Assembly (NCBI RefSeq): GCF_008370045.1
Contig: NZ_VOBN01000004.1
Span: forward strand, 310,001 to 374,000
Length of the DNA stretch: 64,000 nucleotides
Origin: Pseudomonas sp. ANT_J12
GTDB taxonomy: Bacteria; Pseudomonadota; Gammaproteobacteria; Pseudomonadales; Pseudomonadaceae
Direction: 5' to 3'
Position numbers and translations under genes: made by a program. The notes below the pieces were generated by a model, which was not told the DNA's origin, did no database searches, and saw only the letters and a list, made by a program, of their open reading frames with translations. Below are positions 34,147-42,892 of this stretch, in pieces. Every line of letters starts with the position of its first letter. Position 1 is the stretch's first letter.

Positions 34147-35001
34147 TCACCGCCGCCTCTCGCCAGCCGACGGCCAGAGCATGATGACACCCAGTGCAAA
34201 CGGAAAGCCCAATCCCCAGAACAGCAAGGGAAGGAACCAGTTCTCCAAAAAGCTATCGAGCATCGCATGGCGCGGATTGCGTGGATCGTATCGGACAGCC
34301 ACTTCATCGCCCGAGGAGTTCGAACCGCTACAGACTGAAGCACTGAATTCAAAGAGAACTTGATCGGGTGTGTGGAACGCCACCATCGCGCAACGGCTCG
34401 ACTTCGATCCCCCGTGTCCGGTTGCTGTGATGGTTCCCACGGCTATTCCCGTCATTCGATCCTTTTCGCCCTGGCGGTGTTGCTGCATCAGAAAGCCAAC
34501 CGTCAGCAACAAAGACGCCGTCAGAGCAAATGCGACAGGTATGGCCCAAGCGCCCGTGATGTATTCGACAAACGGCGACCTGACGCCGACGGGAGTCGAC
34601 ATGCAACCGGCGAAAATCCAGCACAAGAGACCGGCCCCAAAGAGCTCCACGGCATGGGACCAACGATCAGGTATTACATCCAGGAGAGCCTGATCGGGAT
34701 GGTGTGGGTCATAGAACACCGTGATTGAATCACCGATCTCATTTTGAGAGCTTTTGGTGCAGCTCTTACCCTCGACTACCACCTGGCCCTGCCCGGCTGC
34801 TTCGAAACTGACCTGCGGGCACTTGTTTTTTCCCACTTCAACGAACGACACCAAGGTGCCGGTGGCTTGTTGCATGCTCTTTATTTCAATGGAGCGATGG
34901 AGAGGCTGAGCGATGCCCCCGAGGATCAGCAGTAGACCCAAAACCGCGAGCAAACGCCTCGACAGAGAATATTGACGTCGCGGGTGAGAGGTAGCTGCCA
35001 T
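34147..35001 (-). CDS. Tandem DUF3592-like membrane protein
   Basis: This 284-residue protein has four hydrophobic segments (about 16-34, 115-135, 148-170 and 255-278). Two similar extracytoplasmic domains lie between them: ATGTLVSF to YDPHHPDQALLD, and AVGTITATG to YDPRNPRHAMLD. The YDP-P--A-LD ending is typical of DUF3592, so this is a duplicated DUF3592 protein. The function is unknown. ATG at 35001 follows AGGA. The gene sits at the edge of the accessory patch, 182 bases from the tRNA-Val 3' end. Confidence 0.72.
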   Translation of the reverse strand: MAATSHPRRQYSLSRRLLAVLGLLLILGGIAQPLHRSIEIKSMQQATGTLVSFVEVGKNKCPQVSFEAAGQGQVVVEGKSCTKSSQNEIGDSITVFYDPHHPDQALLDVIPDRWSHAVELFGAGLLCWIFAGCMSTPVGVRSPFVEYITGAWAIPVAFALTASLLLTVGFLMQQHRQGEKDRMTGIAVGTITATGHGGSKSSRCAMVAFHTPDQVLFEFSASVCSGSNSSGDEVAVRYDPRNPRHAMLDSFLENWFLPLLFWGLGFPFALGVIMLWPSAGERRR

Positions 35002-35124
35002 GGTGTGTGTCCTTACGCTGGCGGGTGGTTGGCTCCATAAACGTTATGGAGACAGCGCGCTTCAATGCATGCCTTTCGAGGGAACTGATGGGTCTGTGCG
35101 AATGCTTGGCAAATCGCAGCCAAC

Positions 35125-35154
35125 AAAAAAGGGCCCACCTTTCGGTGAGCCCTT
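35125..35154 (-). terminator. Terminator of tRNA-Val(GAC)
   Basis: The minus strand shows a stem AAGGGCTCACC / GGTGGGCCCTT with GAAA loop and a following T-run, 30 bases after the tRNA 3' end. Confidence 0.85.
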
Positions 35155-35183
35155 CTAGACCGCCCAGCAGAGCGGATTTTGTT

Positions 35184-35260
35184 TGGTAGGCGCGATTGGA
35201 CTCGAACCAACGACCCCCACCATGTCAAGGTGGTGCTCTAACCAACTGAGCTACGTGCCT
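35184..35260 (-). tRNA. tRNA-Val (anticodon GAC)
   Basis: A 77-base cloverleaf has acceptor arms AGGCACG and CGCGCCT, D-loop AGTTGGTTAGAG, anticodon loop CTTGACA, T-loop GGTTCGAGTCC and an encoded CCA. The AT-rich accessory genes lie just beyond its 3' end. Confidence 0.93.
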
Positions 35261-35443
35261 GCTGTGAGGCGGCATTCTACGGAATTCCGAAGGGGTGTCA
35301 ACACCTTTTTTCGAGCTAACCCTATGAATATGCAAAATATTTAATTTCGCGGCTGCGACGGAGATTTTCCGGTGGCTGGCGGCGGTTTTTTAACTCGGGT
35401 AGGATCGGCGGACTCGTAAAATATATTAAACAGAGGCTGCAGG

Positions 35444-36727
35444 ATGGCGAACACCCCCTACCCCGAGTCCTATTACGCTGCATCGGCGAATGCGGTGCCG
35501 CCGCGCCCGGCGTTGCAGGGTGACGTAGAGACTGATGTCTGTGTGATTGGCGCCGGTTACACCGGTTTGTCCTCTGCCCTGTTTTTGCTGGAGAACGGTT
35601 TTAAGGTCACGGTGCTTGAGGCGGCCAAGGTCGGGTTTGGGGCGTCGGGGCGTAACGGTGGCCAGATCGTTAACAGTTATAGCCGTGACATTGATGTGAT
35701 CGAGCGCAGTGTCGGGCCCAAGCAGGCGCAGTTGCTGGGGCAGATGGCGTTCGAGGGTGGGCGGATCATTCGTGAGCGGGTCGCCAAATATAATATCCAG
35801 TGCGACTTGAAGGACGGCGGTGTGTTCGCGGCCATCACGGCCAAGCAGATGGGGCATCTGGAATCGCAGAAGCGGCTTTGGGAGCGCTTCGGGCATACGC
35901 AGCTTGAGTTGCTGGATCAGAAGCGCATCCGCGAAGTGGTGGCGTGCGATCAATATGTCGGCGGCATGCTCGACATGAGTGGCGGGCATATTCATCCGTT
36001 GAATCTGGCGCTCGGTGAAGCGGCGGCCGTGGAGTCGCTGGGCGGCACTATTTATGAGCAGTCGCCGGCGGTGCGCATCGAGCGCGGCGCGAAGCCGGTG
36101 GTGCATACGCCGCAGGGTAAGGTTCGGGCCAAGTTCATTATCGTGGCGGGCAATGCTTACCTCGGCAATCTGGTGCCGGAGCTGGCGGCGAAGTCGATGC
36201 CGTGCGGGACTCAGGTGATCACCACTGAACCGTTGGGCGATGCGTTGGCCAAGAGTCTGTTGCCGCAGGATTATTGCGTCGAGGACTGCAATTACTTGCT
36301 CGATTACTACCGTTTGACCGGGGACAAGCGTTTGGTCTTCGGCGGTGGCGTGGTGTATGGCGCCCGGGATCCGGCGAACATTGAGGCGATTATTCGGCCG
36401 AAGATGCTCAAGGCGTTTCCGCAGTTGAAAGACGTGAAGATTGATTACGCCTGGACCGGCAACTTCCTGCTGACGTTGTCGCGTCTTCCGCAGGTTGGGC
36501 GGCTGGGGGACAACATTTATTACTCCCAGGGTTGCAGCGGCCATGGTGTGACGTACACGCATTTGGCGGGCAAAGTGCTGGCCGAGGCGTTGCGGGGTCA
36601 GGCTGAACGGTTTGATGCGTTTGCGGATTTGCCGCATTACCCGTTTCCGGGTGGGCAATTGCTGCGTACGCCGTTTGCGGCGTTGGGGGCTTGGTATTAC
36701 GGGTTGCGGGACAAGTTCGGGTACTGA
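35444..36727 (+). CDS. FAD-dependent amine oxidoreductase, gamma-glutamylputrescine oxidase-like
   Basis: This 427-residue flavoprotein of the DAO family has a Rossmann FAD motif VIGAGYTGLSSALFLLE near residue 33. It also has the typical GFGASGRNGGQI segment near 65 and a C-terminal QGCSGHGVTYTHLAGK FAD-contact motif. These match PuuB/PauB enzymes, which oxidise gamma-glutamylputrescine in polyamine breakdown. No other puu/pau gene is adjacent, so the substrate is inferred from family only. ATG at 35444 follows a purine-rich CAGAGGCTGCAGG. Two REPINs lie after the stop. Confidence 0.85.
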   Translation: MANTPYPESYYAASANAVPPRPALQGDVETDVCVIGAGYTGLSSALFLLENGFKVTVLEAAKVGFGASGRNGGQIVNSYSRDIDVIERSVGPKQAQLLGQMAFEGGRIIRERVAKYNIQCDLKDGGVFAAITAKQMGHLESQKRLWERFGHTQLELLDQKRIREVVACDQYVGGMLDMSGGHIHPLNLALGEAAAVESLGGTIYEQSPAVRIERGAKPVVHTPQGKVRAKFIIVAGNAYLGNLVPELAAKSMPCGTQVITTEPLGDALAKSLLPQDYCVEDCNYLLDYYRLTGDKRLVFGGGVVYGARDPANIEAIIRPKMLKAFPQLKDVKIDYAWTGNFLLTLSRLPQVGRLGDNIYYSQGCSGHGVTYTHLAGKVLAEALRGQAERFDAFADLPHYPFPGGQLLRTPFAALGAWYYGLRDKFGY

Positions 36728-36742
36728 CCAACAACACGGTTC

Positions 36743-36837
36743 CGTGTCGGAGCGAGGCTTGCTCGCGAAGGCGGACCATCAGCCAACATGGATATTGAAT
36801 GTGACGGCCTCTTCGCGGGCAAGCCTCGCTCCTACAG
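36743..36837. repeat. REPIN (paired REP sequences)
   Basis: Two inverted REP units, GGAGCGAGGCTTGCTCGCGA and GCGGGCAAGCCTCGCTCC, flank a short unique spacer. This is the common Pseudomonas REPIN layout, just after the oxidase gene. Confidence 0.85.
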
Positions 36838-36872
36838 GGATTAGAGGCGATCCTGCGGGATGGCGCTACGAC

Positions 36873-36967
36873 TCTGTAGGAGCAAAGCTTGCTCGCGATG
36901 GCGGACCATTAGCCAACAAAGATGTTGATTGTGATGGCCTCATCGCGAGCAAGCTTTGCTCCTACAA
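36873..36967. repeat. REPIN, second copy
   Basis: Inverted units GTAGGAGCAAAGCTTGCTCG and CGAGCAAGCTTTGCTCCTAC are spaced as in the preceding REPIN, with a similar spacer (GGCGGACCATTAGCCAACA). The copy reaches to within a few bases of the xdhC-like gene end. Confidence 0.88.
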
Positions 36968-36971
36968 GGGG

Positions 36972-37931
36972 TCACAGCTGATTCCGTGGAATACCGCTGC
37001 GGATTCGCAGGATGTCGGCCAAGACTGCCAGGGCGATTTCCGCCGGGGTCTTGCTGCCCAGGTTCAAGCCAATCGGCGCATGAATCCGCGCCAACTCGGC
37101 ATCGCCCAACCCACCAATCCGGCGCAACCGCTCGAAGCGCTTTTGCGACGTTTGCATCGACCCCATCACACCGATGTAAAACGCATCGGTACGCACCGCT
37201 TCCATCATCGCCAGGTCATCAATGCGTGGATCGTGGGTCAGCGCCACCACCGCCGTGTCGCTGTGGCAGCCACCATCGGCGATAAACACCGATGGCAATT
37301 GGCGACGAATTTCGACGCCGTCCAGCACCACGCCGTCCAGCACTTCATCCCGGGGATCGCACAGAATCACCTCGAACCCCAGGCCCACGGCAAACTCCGC
37401 ACACGCTTGGGCAACGCTGGAATATCCGGCCAGCAACAACCGCTGCGCCGCACCGATCCGCACGCGCACTCGATCAATCTCGCGCTCGATACGCACACCT
37501 TGCTCACTGTCAGCAAACACAGCGCGCGCACCGCTGGCCAGATCGACCTCGCGAATCAACCGACGCTGACCCAACAGCGCCGACTCCAGCTCCCGCAGAT
37601 GCGCCTGAACTTCGCAATCCGGCTCAAGCTTCTCCACCAGCACATCGAGCACGCCGCCACAGGGCAGACTCACCCCGTCGCCTGCCCCGTAACGCACCAC
37701 GCTGACGGACTGATCGAACAAACCCTCGGCAACGCGCTCAAGGAAATCCTCCTCAACACACCCGCCGGACAGCGAACCGATCCACTGCCCCTCAACGTTC
37801 ACCGCCAACAACGACCCCGGCGCGCGCGGCGCCGAGCCGTAAGTGGCCAGCACCGTGCACAGCCACACCCGCTGACCGGCGCAAGACCACTCCAGCGCCC
37901 GGCGCACCACTTGCAGATCGAGATGCTGCAT
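36972..37931 (-). CDS. XdhC/CoxI-family molybdenum cofactor maturation protein
   Basis: This 319-residue protein has the XdhC N-terminal pattern TVLATYGSAPRAPGSLL, then GSLSGGCVE near residue 52 and a Cys in LPCGGVLDVLVE near 91. The C-terminal Rossmann domain has DPRDEV and VALTHDPRIDD, then YIGVMGS. XdhC proteins bind molybdenum cofactor, support its sulfuration and insert it into xanthine-dehydrogenase-family enzymes. It follows the cytochrome c gene by one base, so it belongs to the molybdenum hydroxylase operon. ATG at 37931 is chosen over an upstream start inside the cytochrome gene. Confidence 0.9.
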   Translation of the reverse strand: MQHLDLQVVRRALEWSCAGQRVWLCTVLATYGSAPRAPGSLLAVNVEGQWIGSLSGGCVEEDFLERVAEGLFDQSVSVVRYGAGDGVSLPCGGVLDVLVEKLEPDCEVQAHLRELESALLGQRRLIREVDLASGARAVFADSEQGVRIEREIDRVRVRIGAAQRLLLAGYSSVAQACAEFAVGLGFEVILCDPRDEVLDGVVLDGVEIRRQLPSVFIADGGCHSDTAVVALTHDPRIDDLAMMEAVRTDAFYIGVMGSMQTSQKRFERLRRIGGLGDAELARIHAPIGLNLGSKTPAEIALAVLADILRIRSGIPRNQL

Positions 37932-37932
37932 G

Positions 37933-39168
37933 TCAGTGCGCCTTGTGCTCGGTCGGTGGTGCGTCCGCTTGCAGCTTCTGCACATCGCTCACCGCCAACT
38001 CAGCAGCCTGACCGCCCCAACCCTGACGCAGGTAATTCAGCAGATCGGTCAGTTGCTCATGGCTGAGTTTGTCGGCAAACCCCGGCATCGGTTGCATGCG
38101 TTCGAACCCGGCGAATTTCTGCTCGCCGATGCCGTCCTCGATCACCCGCAGCAGGTTGCGCGGATCGTCCAGGCGCAGCGTGGTGTTGCCGCGCATGGCC
38201 ACGGCGATGTGCGGTTTGCCCTCGCCGTTCGGCGCGTGGCAACCGGCGCATACGTTCAGGTAGTCCTGGCGACCGCGTTGGGCGCTGGGGCTCATCTGCT
38301 CCAGCGGCACTTCAGTCAGCACCTTCGCCACCGGGGCAGGATCGCCCAGCAGGTACGTGGCCATGGCTGCCAGGTCCGGGTCGCTGAGGCCTTGGGTGCT
38401 GTTGTGGAACACCGGGAACATCTCGTTGAACATCGTGCCCTGGGCGCTCATCCCGTGCTTGAGGAAGGTGCTCAGGTCCTGCTGATTCCAGCCACGAGCG
38501 GCCAGGTCCGTCGCCAACAGGCTTGGCGCCAGGTAGCCGTTGAGCAGGCCGCCGGTCAGGCGTTTGTCCTGCTGCATCGCGCCGGGCAAGCCGCGAGGGG
38601 TGTGGCATTCGCCGCAGTGGCCGAGCACTTCGACCATGTACTCACCGCGCTTGAACGCCTCGCTTTTGCCGTCGGTGGGCGCCAGTTTCACGTCCTTGCC
38701 GTAGAGCATGTTCCAGCCCATCAGGCCCAGGCGCACGTTGAACGGGAAGCTCAGTCTAGTGACCGGGGCTGCGCGTTCGATGGGCTCGACGGTTTTCAGA
38801 TACGCATGAATCGCGTCCGAATCTTCGCGCGGCATCAGGTGATACGAGGTGTAAGGCATCGCCGGGTACAGGTTCGCGCCATCGCGACGCTTGCCTTCGG
38901 TGAGCGCGGCGAAGAACTCGTCATCGTTGTACAAACCGATGCCGTGCTCTTTGCTCGGGGTGATGTTGGTGCCGTAGATCGTGCCAAACGGCGAAACGAT
39001 CGGCAGCCCACCGGCAAACGGCGCGCCGCCCGGTGCGGTGTGGCAGGCCATGCAATCGGCGGCGCGGGCGAGGTATTCGCCGCGCTTCACTTGATCATCC
39101 GCGTGAGCCAGCAACACTGGCGCAGCCAAGCCAACCGCCAATGCCAGACGGGAAAGTAAACGGTTCAT
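37933..39168 (-). CDS. Three-heme membrane-associated cytochrome c subunit
   Basis: This 411-residue protein has an N-terminal signal (MNRLLSRLALAVGLAAPVLL, then AHA). Three heme c sites follow: CMACH near residue 39, CGECH near 186 and CAGCH near 311. Similar three-heme cytochromes serve as electron acceptors for periplasmic alcohol dehydrogenases and for isoquinoline-oxidoreductase-type molybdenum enzymes. Here it lies just after the 2Fe-2S subunit gene, so it probably passes electrons from that enzyme to the respiratory chain in the periplasm. Confidence 0.92.
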   Translation of the reverse strand: MNRLLSRLALAVGLAAPVLLAHADDQVKRGEYLARAADCMACHTAPGGAPFAGGLPIVSPFGTIYGTNITPSKEHGIGLYNDDEFFAALTEGKRRDGANLYPAMPYTSYHLMPREDSDAIHAYLKTVEPIERAAPVTRLSFPFNVRLGLMGWNMLYGKDVKLAPTDGKSEAFKRGEYMVEVLGHCGECHTPRGLPGAMQQDKRLTGGLLNGYLAPSLLATDLAARGWNQQDLSTFLKHGMSAQGTMFNEMFPVFHNSTQGLSDPDLAAMATYLLGDPAPVAKVLTEVPLEQMSPSAQRGRQDYLNVCAGCHAPNGEGKPHIAVAMRGNTTLRLDDPRNLLRVIEDGIGEQKFAGFERMQPMPGFADKLSHEQLTDLLNYLRQGWGGQAAELAVSDVQKLQADAPPTEHKAH

Positions 39169-39171
39169 GGC

Positions 39172-39711
39172 TTAACCCTCCTTGACCAGGCCGAGATCGG
39201 TCAGCACGTTGCGCGTGGCGCTGTAATAGCGCACGTAGCCGGTGCAGCGGCAGATGTGGTGGCCGAGGCTGTCCTCGATGACTTTTTCCAGCTGACTTTT
39301 GACGATCGGCTGACGCTGCAGCTTTTCCACCAACACCGTCGCCGCGTTGACGAAACCCGGCGCGCAGTAGCTGCACTGGAACGCGAATTCATCGACGAAA
39401 CGCTGCTGGATCGGGTTCAGCTCGGTGACCTTGCCTTGCTCGTCGCGGGTCGCGTGGCCTTCGATGGTCCGCACTTTCTTGCCTTCGAAATAGTGCGCGC
39501 CGGTGATGCAGGTGCGCACTTCTTCGCTGGTGCCGTCCGGGTTATCGACGATCACCACACAGGCATGGCAGATGCCCTGGCCGCAGCCGAGGCGCGAGCC
39601 GGTGAGGTTTTTGTATTCGTGCAGGTAATCGATCATCGGCAGGTCATCAGGGATGTCCACCGGGCCGACGGATTGACCGTTGAGGGTCAGTTGAAACGGA
39701 CGGTTAGCCAT
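39172..39711 (-). CDS. 2Fe-2S subunit of a molybdenum hydroxylase (IorA/aldehyde-oxidase type)
   Basis: This 179-residue protein has a plant-type ferredoxin domain with GCGQGICHACVV near residue 46 and a Cys near 69. The second 2Fe-2S domain has CSYCAPGF near 113 and CRCTGY near 155. This two-cluster small subunit pairs with the large subunit at 39704-42535. The IorA-like enzyme would oxidise an aldehyde or N-heterocycle. ATG at 39711 overlaps the end of the large subunit gene by eight bases; the longer frame is a shadow. Confidence 0.93.
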   Translation of the reverse strand: MANRPFQLTLNGQSVGPVDIPDDLPMIDYLHEYKNLTGSRLGCGQGICHACVVIVDNPDGTSEEVRTCITGAHYFEGKKVRTIEGHATRDEQGKVTELNPIQQRFVDEFAFQCSYCAPGFVNAATVLVEKLQRQPIVKSQLEKVIEDSLGHHICRCTGYVRYYSATRNVLTDLGLVKEG

Positions 39712-42535
39712 TGAGGGCCTCCTTGATGCGTGCGGAAGTGATGGGCAGGTCGCGGACCCGTTTGCCGATGGCGTGGGCCACGGCATTACCGATGGCGCCG
39801 ACCACCGGGATCATCAACACTTCGGCGATGCCCTTGGATGGATCGCTCGGCGACAGCGGCGGCAGGATCTCGGCGGTCTGGTTCCACACCGCAACGTGGC
39901 GCGCCATTGGCAAGCGGTAACGGTTGAAGTTCCAGTCACCCTCCCCCGGCCCGCCTTCGTAAAGCGGCATCTCTTCGAGCAGCGCATGGCCGATGCCCAT
40001 GGCGATCCCGCCTTCGAGCTGGCCCCTGACCAGTTCTTCCACCAGCACCCGACCGCACTCGACCCACGAGTGATGGTTGAGCACTTGCACTTCGGCCGAG
40101 CCCTTGTTCACTTTCAATTCCACCAGCGTCGCGACCGGGCTGTAGTAAGTCACCGCCGCGTTGTTCAACTGGGTGTCCGGGTAGTGCACGTTCTGGCGAT
40201 CCAGCAGGTGGAAACCGTTGCTGGTCATCTGTGCTTTCTTCGCGTTTGGCGCGCCGTCGCCGTACTTCACGGCCAAGCCATCCAGCGGTAGGCGTTCGCG
40301 CACACCGTCGATGCTGAACTCGGCCTCGGCCCAGCTCCAGCGGTTGAAACCGTGCACGGTCGCGCCCGTCACCAGGCCTTTTTCGTGGGCGTGTTTCGCC
40401 AATTGCTCAAAGCTCAGCGGCTGCATGCCGTTGGCGGTGAGTTTGCCGTCAACCCAATGCGCGTCTTCGCGGCGCACCACGTACGGGTTGGCCTGGCCGC
40501 CGTAAGGGCCCTGGCCCCAGATCTGCAACGCCGCCGGCCACAAGCCGTGGTTGAACAGCACGCGGGACGCTTCGCGGGTGGCGTGGCTGAAGTAGTACGC
40601 GGAGTTGGTCGCCGACGAGGCCGAGGCGAGTTTGCCGACCCAGCGCGGGTTGCGCAGGAAACCGTCCTGCTCGGCCTGGCTCATGATGTACGGGTTGCCG
40701 CCGGTGATCAGCTGCAACTCTTTCCATTCGGTTTCGCCGGTCTTCACTTCCGTGGCCGGGATGCCAATGAAATCCGCCACCACCAAGGCTTGGGAGGTGG
40801 ACATGCCGGTGCCGATTTCGATGCCGATATGGCGCAGGGTCACGTGCCCTTCAGCAGTGAATTCGATGCTGGCCATCGGCGCTTCGGAACCGGTGCCAAA
40901 GTCTTTCTGGCAGATGGCGAAACCCACGCCATACCAGTGATCCGGGTCGGCGGCTTCACGCTGAAGCTTGATCAGGTCGCGGTTTTTCCAGACTTCGTGG
41001 ACCGCGGCTTTGTCGAGGATTTCGTGCAGGCGCAAGGCACCGGCCGGGACCGCGCCCTGGGTGTTTTTCATGCCTGAGAGCATGGCGTTTTTCTTGCGCA
41101 GGTCGATGGCGTCGATGCCGAGGCGACCGGCGATTTCATCGACCATCATCTCGGTGGAGGCCATGCTTTGCAGGGTGCCGTAGCCGCGCATCGAACCCGC
41201 TTCAACGGCGCGGGAATGGTAAGCCGTGACCTGCAAATCGTTCTGCGGCATGTAGTAGATCGACTGCGCCGCCGTGGCGCCAACCGCCGCCACCGAAGGG
41301 CTGTAGTTGATCCGTCCGCCGCCGTCGACGCTCATCTCGGCGCGGAAAATCTGGAAGCTGTGATCGGTCTTGTCCACGGCCAGTTGGTAGCGGATGTCGA
41401 ACGGGTGACGCTTGATGCCGCTCTGGAACTGCTCGTAGCGGTCGTTGGCCAGACGCACCGGCACACCGGCGCCGTACAACGCGGCCAGGGCGGCGTAGTA
41501 GACGAAGATGTTGTGGTCTTTCGAGCCGTAACCGACGGTGTAGCCCGGGTGCATGTTCAGGTTGGCCAGGCCGAAACGCGACGGCGCGATCATCTTCGCG
41601 GTTTCGGTGGCAGCTTCCAGCGGACATTGGGTGGCGACCACAAAGTGCAGGGTCTTGGTCGCCGGGTCGTACCAGCCGTTGCCGTTGTCCGGCTCCATCG
41701 CGGCCGGCTCGATCGACGGGGTTTTGTAGCGTTCGTCGAACACCAGCCAGTTGTCCGGCGGGCTGTCGATTTGCTGCTTCATGCGGTCGGCGTAAAACAA
41801 TCCGCGCTCGGTCAGGTTGCCGTGCAGGTCCGGCTGGGAATTCCACACCGGGCGACGGTTTTTCAGCATCGGGAACAGGATCGAATCCTTGAGGCTGGCG
41901 AATTCGTCTTCGTCCGCCGAGGTCGCGCCGCCGACACGCACATAGCGGAAGCTGCCGTAGGGATCGCCTTCGTAGAACGGAACTTGGGCACCGTAGCGGA
42001 TGGCTTTGTCATTGAATTTGAGCTTGGCCTTGGCCTGGCGGAACCGCTCGAAATCGTTCCAGATCAGAATCGCCACCGGGTGACCGATGAACATCGGCAC
42101 TTTGCCTTCCGGCAGCAGCGGATCGGGGGCGTGCTCTTCCGGGAAGACGATGCCGTCCTTGTCCAGGTCGGCGGCGGTGACGATGCGGTCGGGCTGCAAG
42201 TCGGCGCCGAGCCACGCCAGGTCATAGCCGGCGTAGATGCGGTCGGCCTTGGTGATTTTCAGCAACATGGCGTGGCCCTGCTGCTGGGGCCAGCCCGGCA
42301 TGTCCTTGGCGCGGATGTCGCGGGCAAAGACTTTGCTGCCGCAGACCTTGGACAAGGCGTCGTTACGTTGGCGCGCCTTGCCGTTGTTGCCGAGCCATTG
42401 CTCGGACGGCACGGTCACGCTGTTTTCCATCAAGGCCGCCAGCGCCTGGGAGCTGAGCGGTGTAAGCGTCACGCTCACACCCGCCACCAGCCCGCCCTGA
42501 AGGAACGAGCGCCGGGATATTTCACGGTTGGACAT
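39704..42535 (-). CDS. Molybdopterin-binding catalytic subunit (IorB/aldehyde-oxidase type)
   Basis: This 943-residue protein has a twin-arginine signal, SRRSFLQGG at residues 8-16, so the enzyme is exported folded. The body has the xanthine-oxidase-family cofactor pattern: a GYTVGYGSKDHNIFVYY block, a RAVEAGSMRGYGTLQS segment, an EIGTGMSTSQALV active-site region near 590, and LEGGIAMGIGHALLEE near the C-terminus. Family members with a split small subunit and cytochrome oxidise aldehydes or N-heterocycles in the periplasm. The substrate is unknown. It is the first gene of the operon that continues through 2Fe-2S, cytochrome and XdhC-like genes. Confidence 0.93.
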   Translation of the reverse strand: MSNREISRRSFLQGGLVAGVSVTLTPLSSQALAALMENSVTVPSEQWLGNNGKARQRNDALSKVCGSKVFARDIRAKDMPGWPQQQGHAMLLKITKADRIYAGYDLAWLGADLQPDRIVTAADLDKDGIVFPEEHAPDPLLPEGKVPMFIGHPVAILIWNDFERFRQAKAKLKFNDKAIRYGAQVPFYEGDPYGSFRYVRVGGATSADEDEFASLKDSILFPMLKNRRPVWNSQPDLHGNLTERGLFYADRMKQQIDSPPDNWLVFDERYKTPSIEPAAMEPDNGNGWYDPATKTLHFVVATQCPLEAATETAKMIAPSRFGLANLNMHPGYTVGYGSKDHNIFVYYAALAALYGAGVPVRLANDRYEQFQSGIKRHPFDIRYQLAVDKTDHSFQIFRAEMSVDGGGRINYSPSVAAVGATAAQSIYYMPQNDLQVTAYHSRAVEAGSMRGYGTLQSMASTEMMVDEIAGRLGIDAIDLRKKNAMLSGMKNTQGAVPAGALRLHEILDKAAVHEVWKNRDLIKLQREAADPDHWYGVGFAICQKDFGTGSEAPMASIEFTAEGHVTLRHIGIEIGTGMSTSQALVVADFIGIPATEVKTGETEWKELQLITGGNPYIMSQAEQDGFLRNPRWVGKLASASSATNSAYYFSHATREASRVLFNHGLWPAALQIWGQGPYGGQANPYVVRREDAHWVDGKLTANGMQPLSFEQLAKHAHEKGLVTGATVHGFNRWSWAEAEFSIDGVRERLPLDGLAVKYGDGAPNAKKAQMTSNGFHLLDRQNVHYPDTQLNNAAVTYYSPVATLVELKVNKGSAEVQVLNHHSWVECGRVLVEELVRGQLEGGIAMGIGHALLEEMPLYEGGPGEGDWNFNRYRLPMARHVAVWNQTAEILPPLSPSDPSKGIAEVLMIPVVGAIGNAVAHAIGKRVRDLPITSARIKEALNG

Positions 42536-42884
42536 GGATCATCCTCTGGGCGGTTATGGGTCCGCCCTTCTGGTTATGTTCTGGGGATCTCGCGTCTTGC
42601 AGGAGCGCTTTTGGACGAAGCAAAAGGCTGAATAGACAGTGCAAAGCTGACCGAAAGGTTAACTTTAAAGGTTTCTGCGCTTGCGGCAAACAACCTGTTA
42701 CAAAAAAACTGACCAAGGAATCAAAGTATTGCGGCGTTGCGCGGCAATAAATCGGGGAAATGCTGCGCTCTATCGATGAAAAACGCAGATCACCATCGAT
42801 GAAAACGCAGAACCCTGTAGGCGCGAGGCTTGCCAGCGAAGGCGTCCTCACTGGCGCTAAAAGCTTCGCGGGCAAGCCTCGCTC
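42536..42884. other. Intergenic region with REPIN and short direct repeat
   Basis: This 349-base gap should hold the promoter of the molybdenum hydroxylase operon on the minus strand. It contains a REPIN (42815-42892, entered separately) and a 17-base direct repeat ATCGATGAAAAACGCAGA at 42772-42789, nearly repeated at 42795-42811. No gene is supported. Confidence 0.6.
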
Positions 42885-42892
42885 CTACAGGT
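42815..42892. repeat. REPIN, third copy
   Basis: Arms TGTAGGCGCGAGGCTTGCCA and GCGGGCAAGCCTCGCTCCTA flank a spacer. It overlaps the stop of the RraA-like gene by a few bases. Confidence 0.82.

Noticed and set aside
35184..35260. Attachment-site duplication of the tRNA-Val 3' end in the accessory patch
   Set aside because: I scanned 31.8-35.0 kb by eye for the tRNA 3' end and found no second copy.
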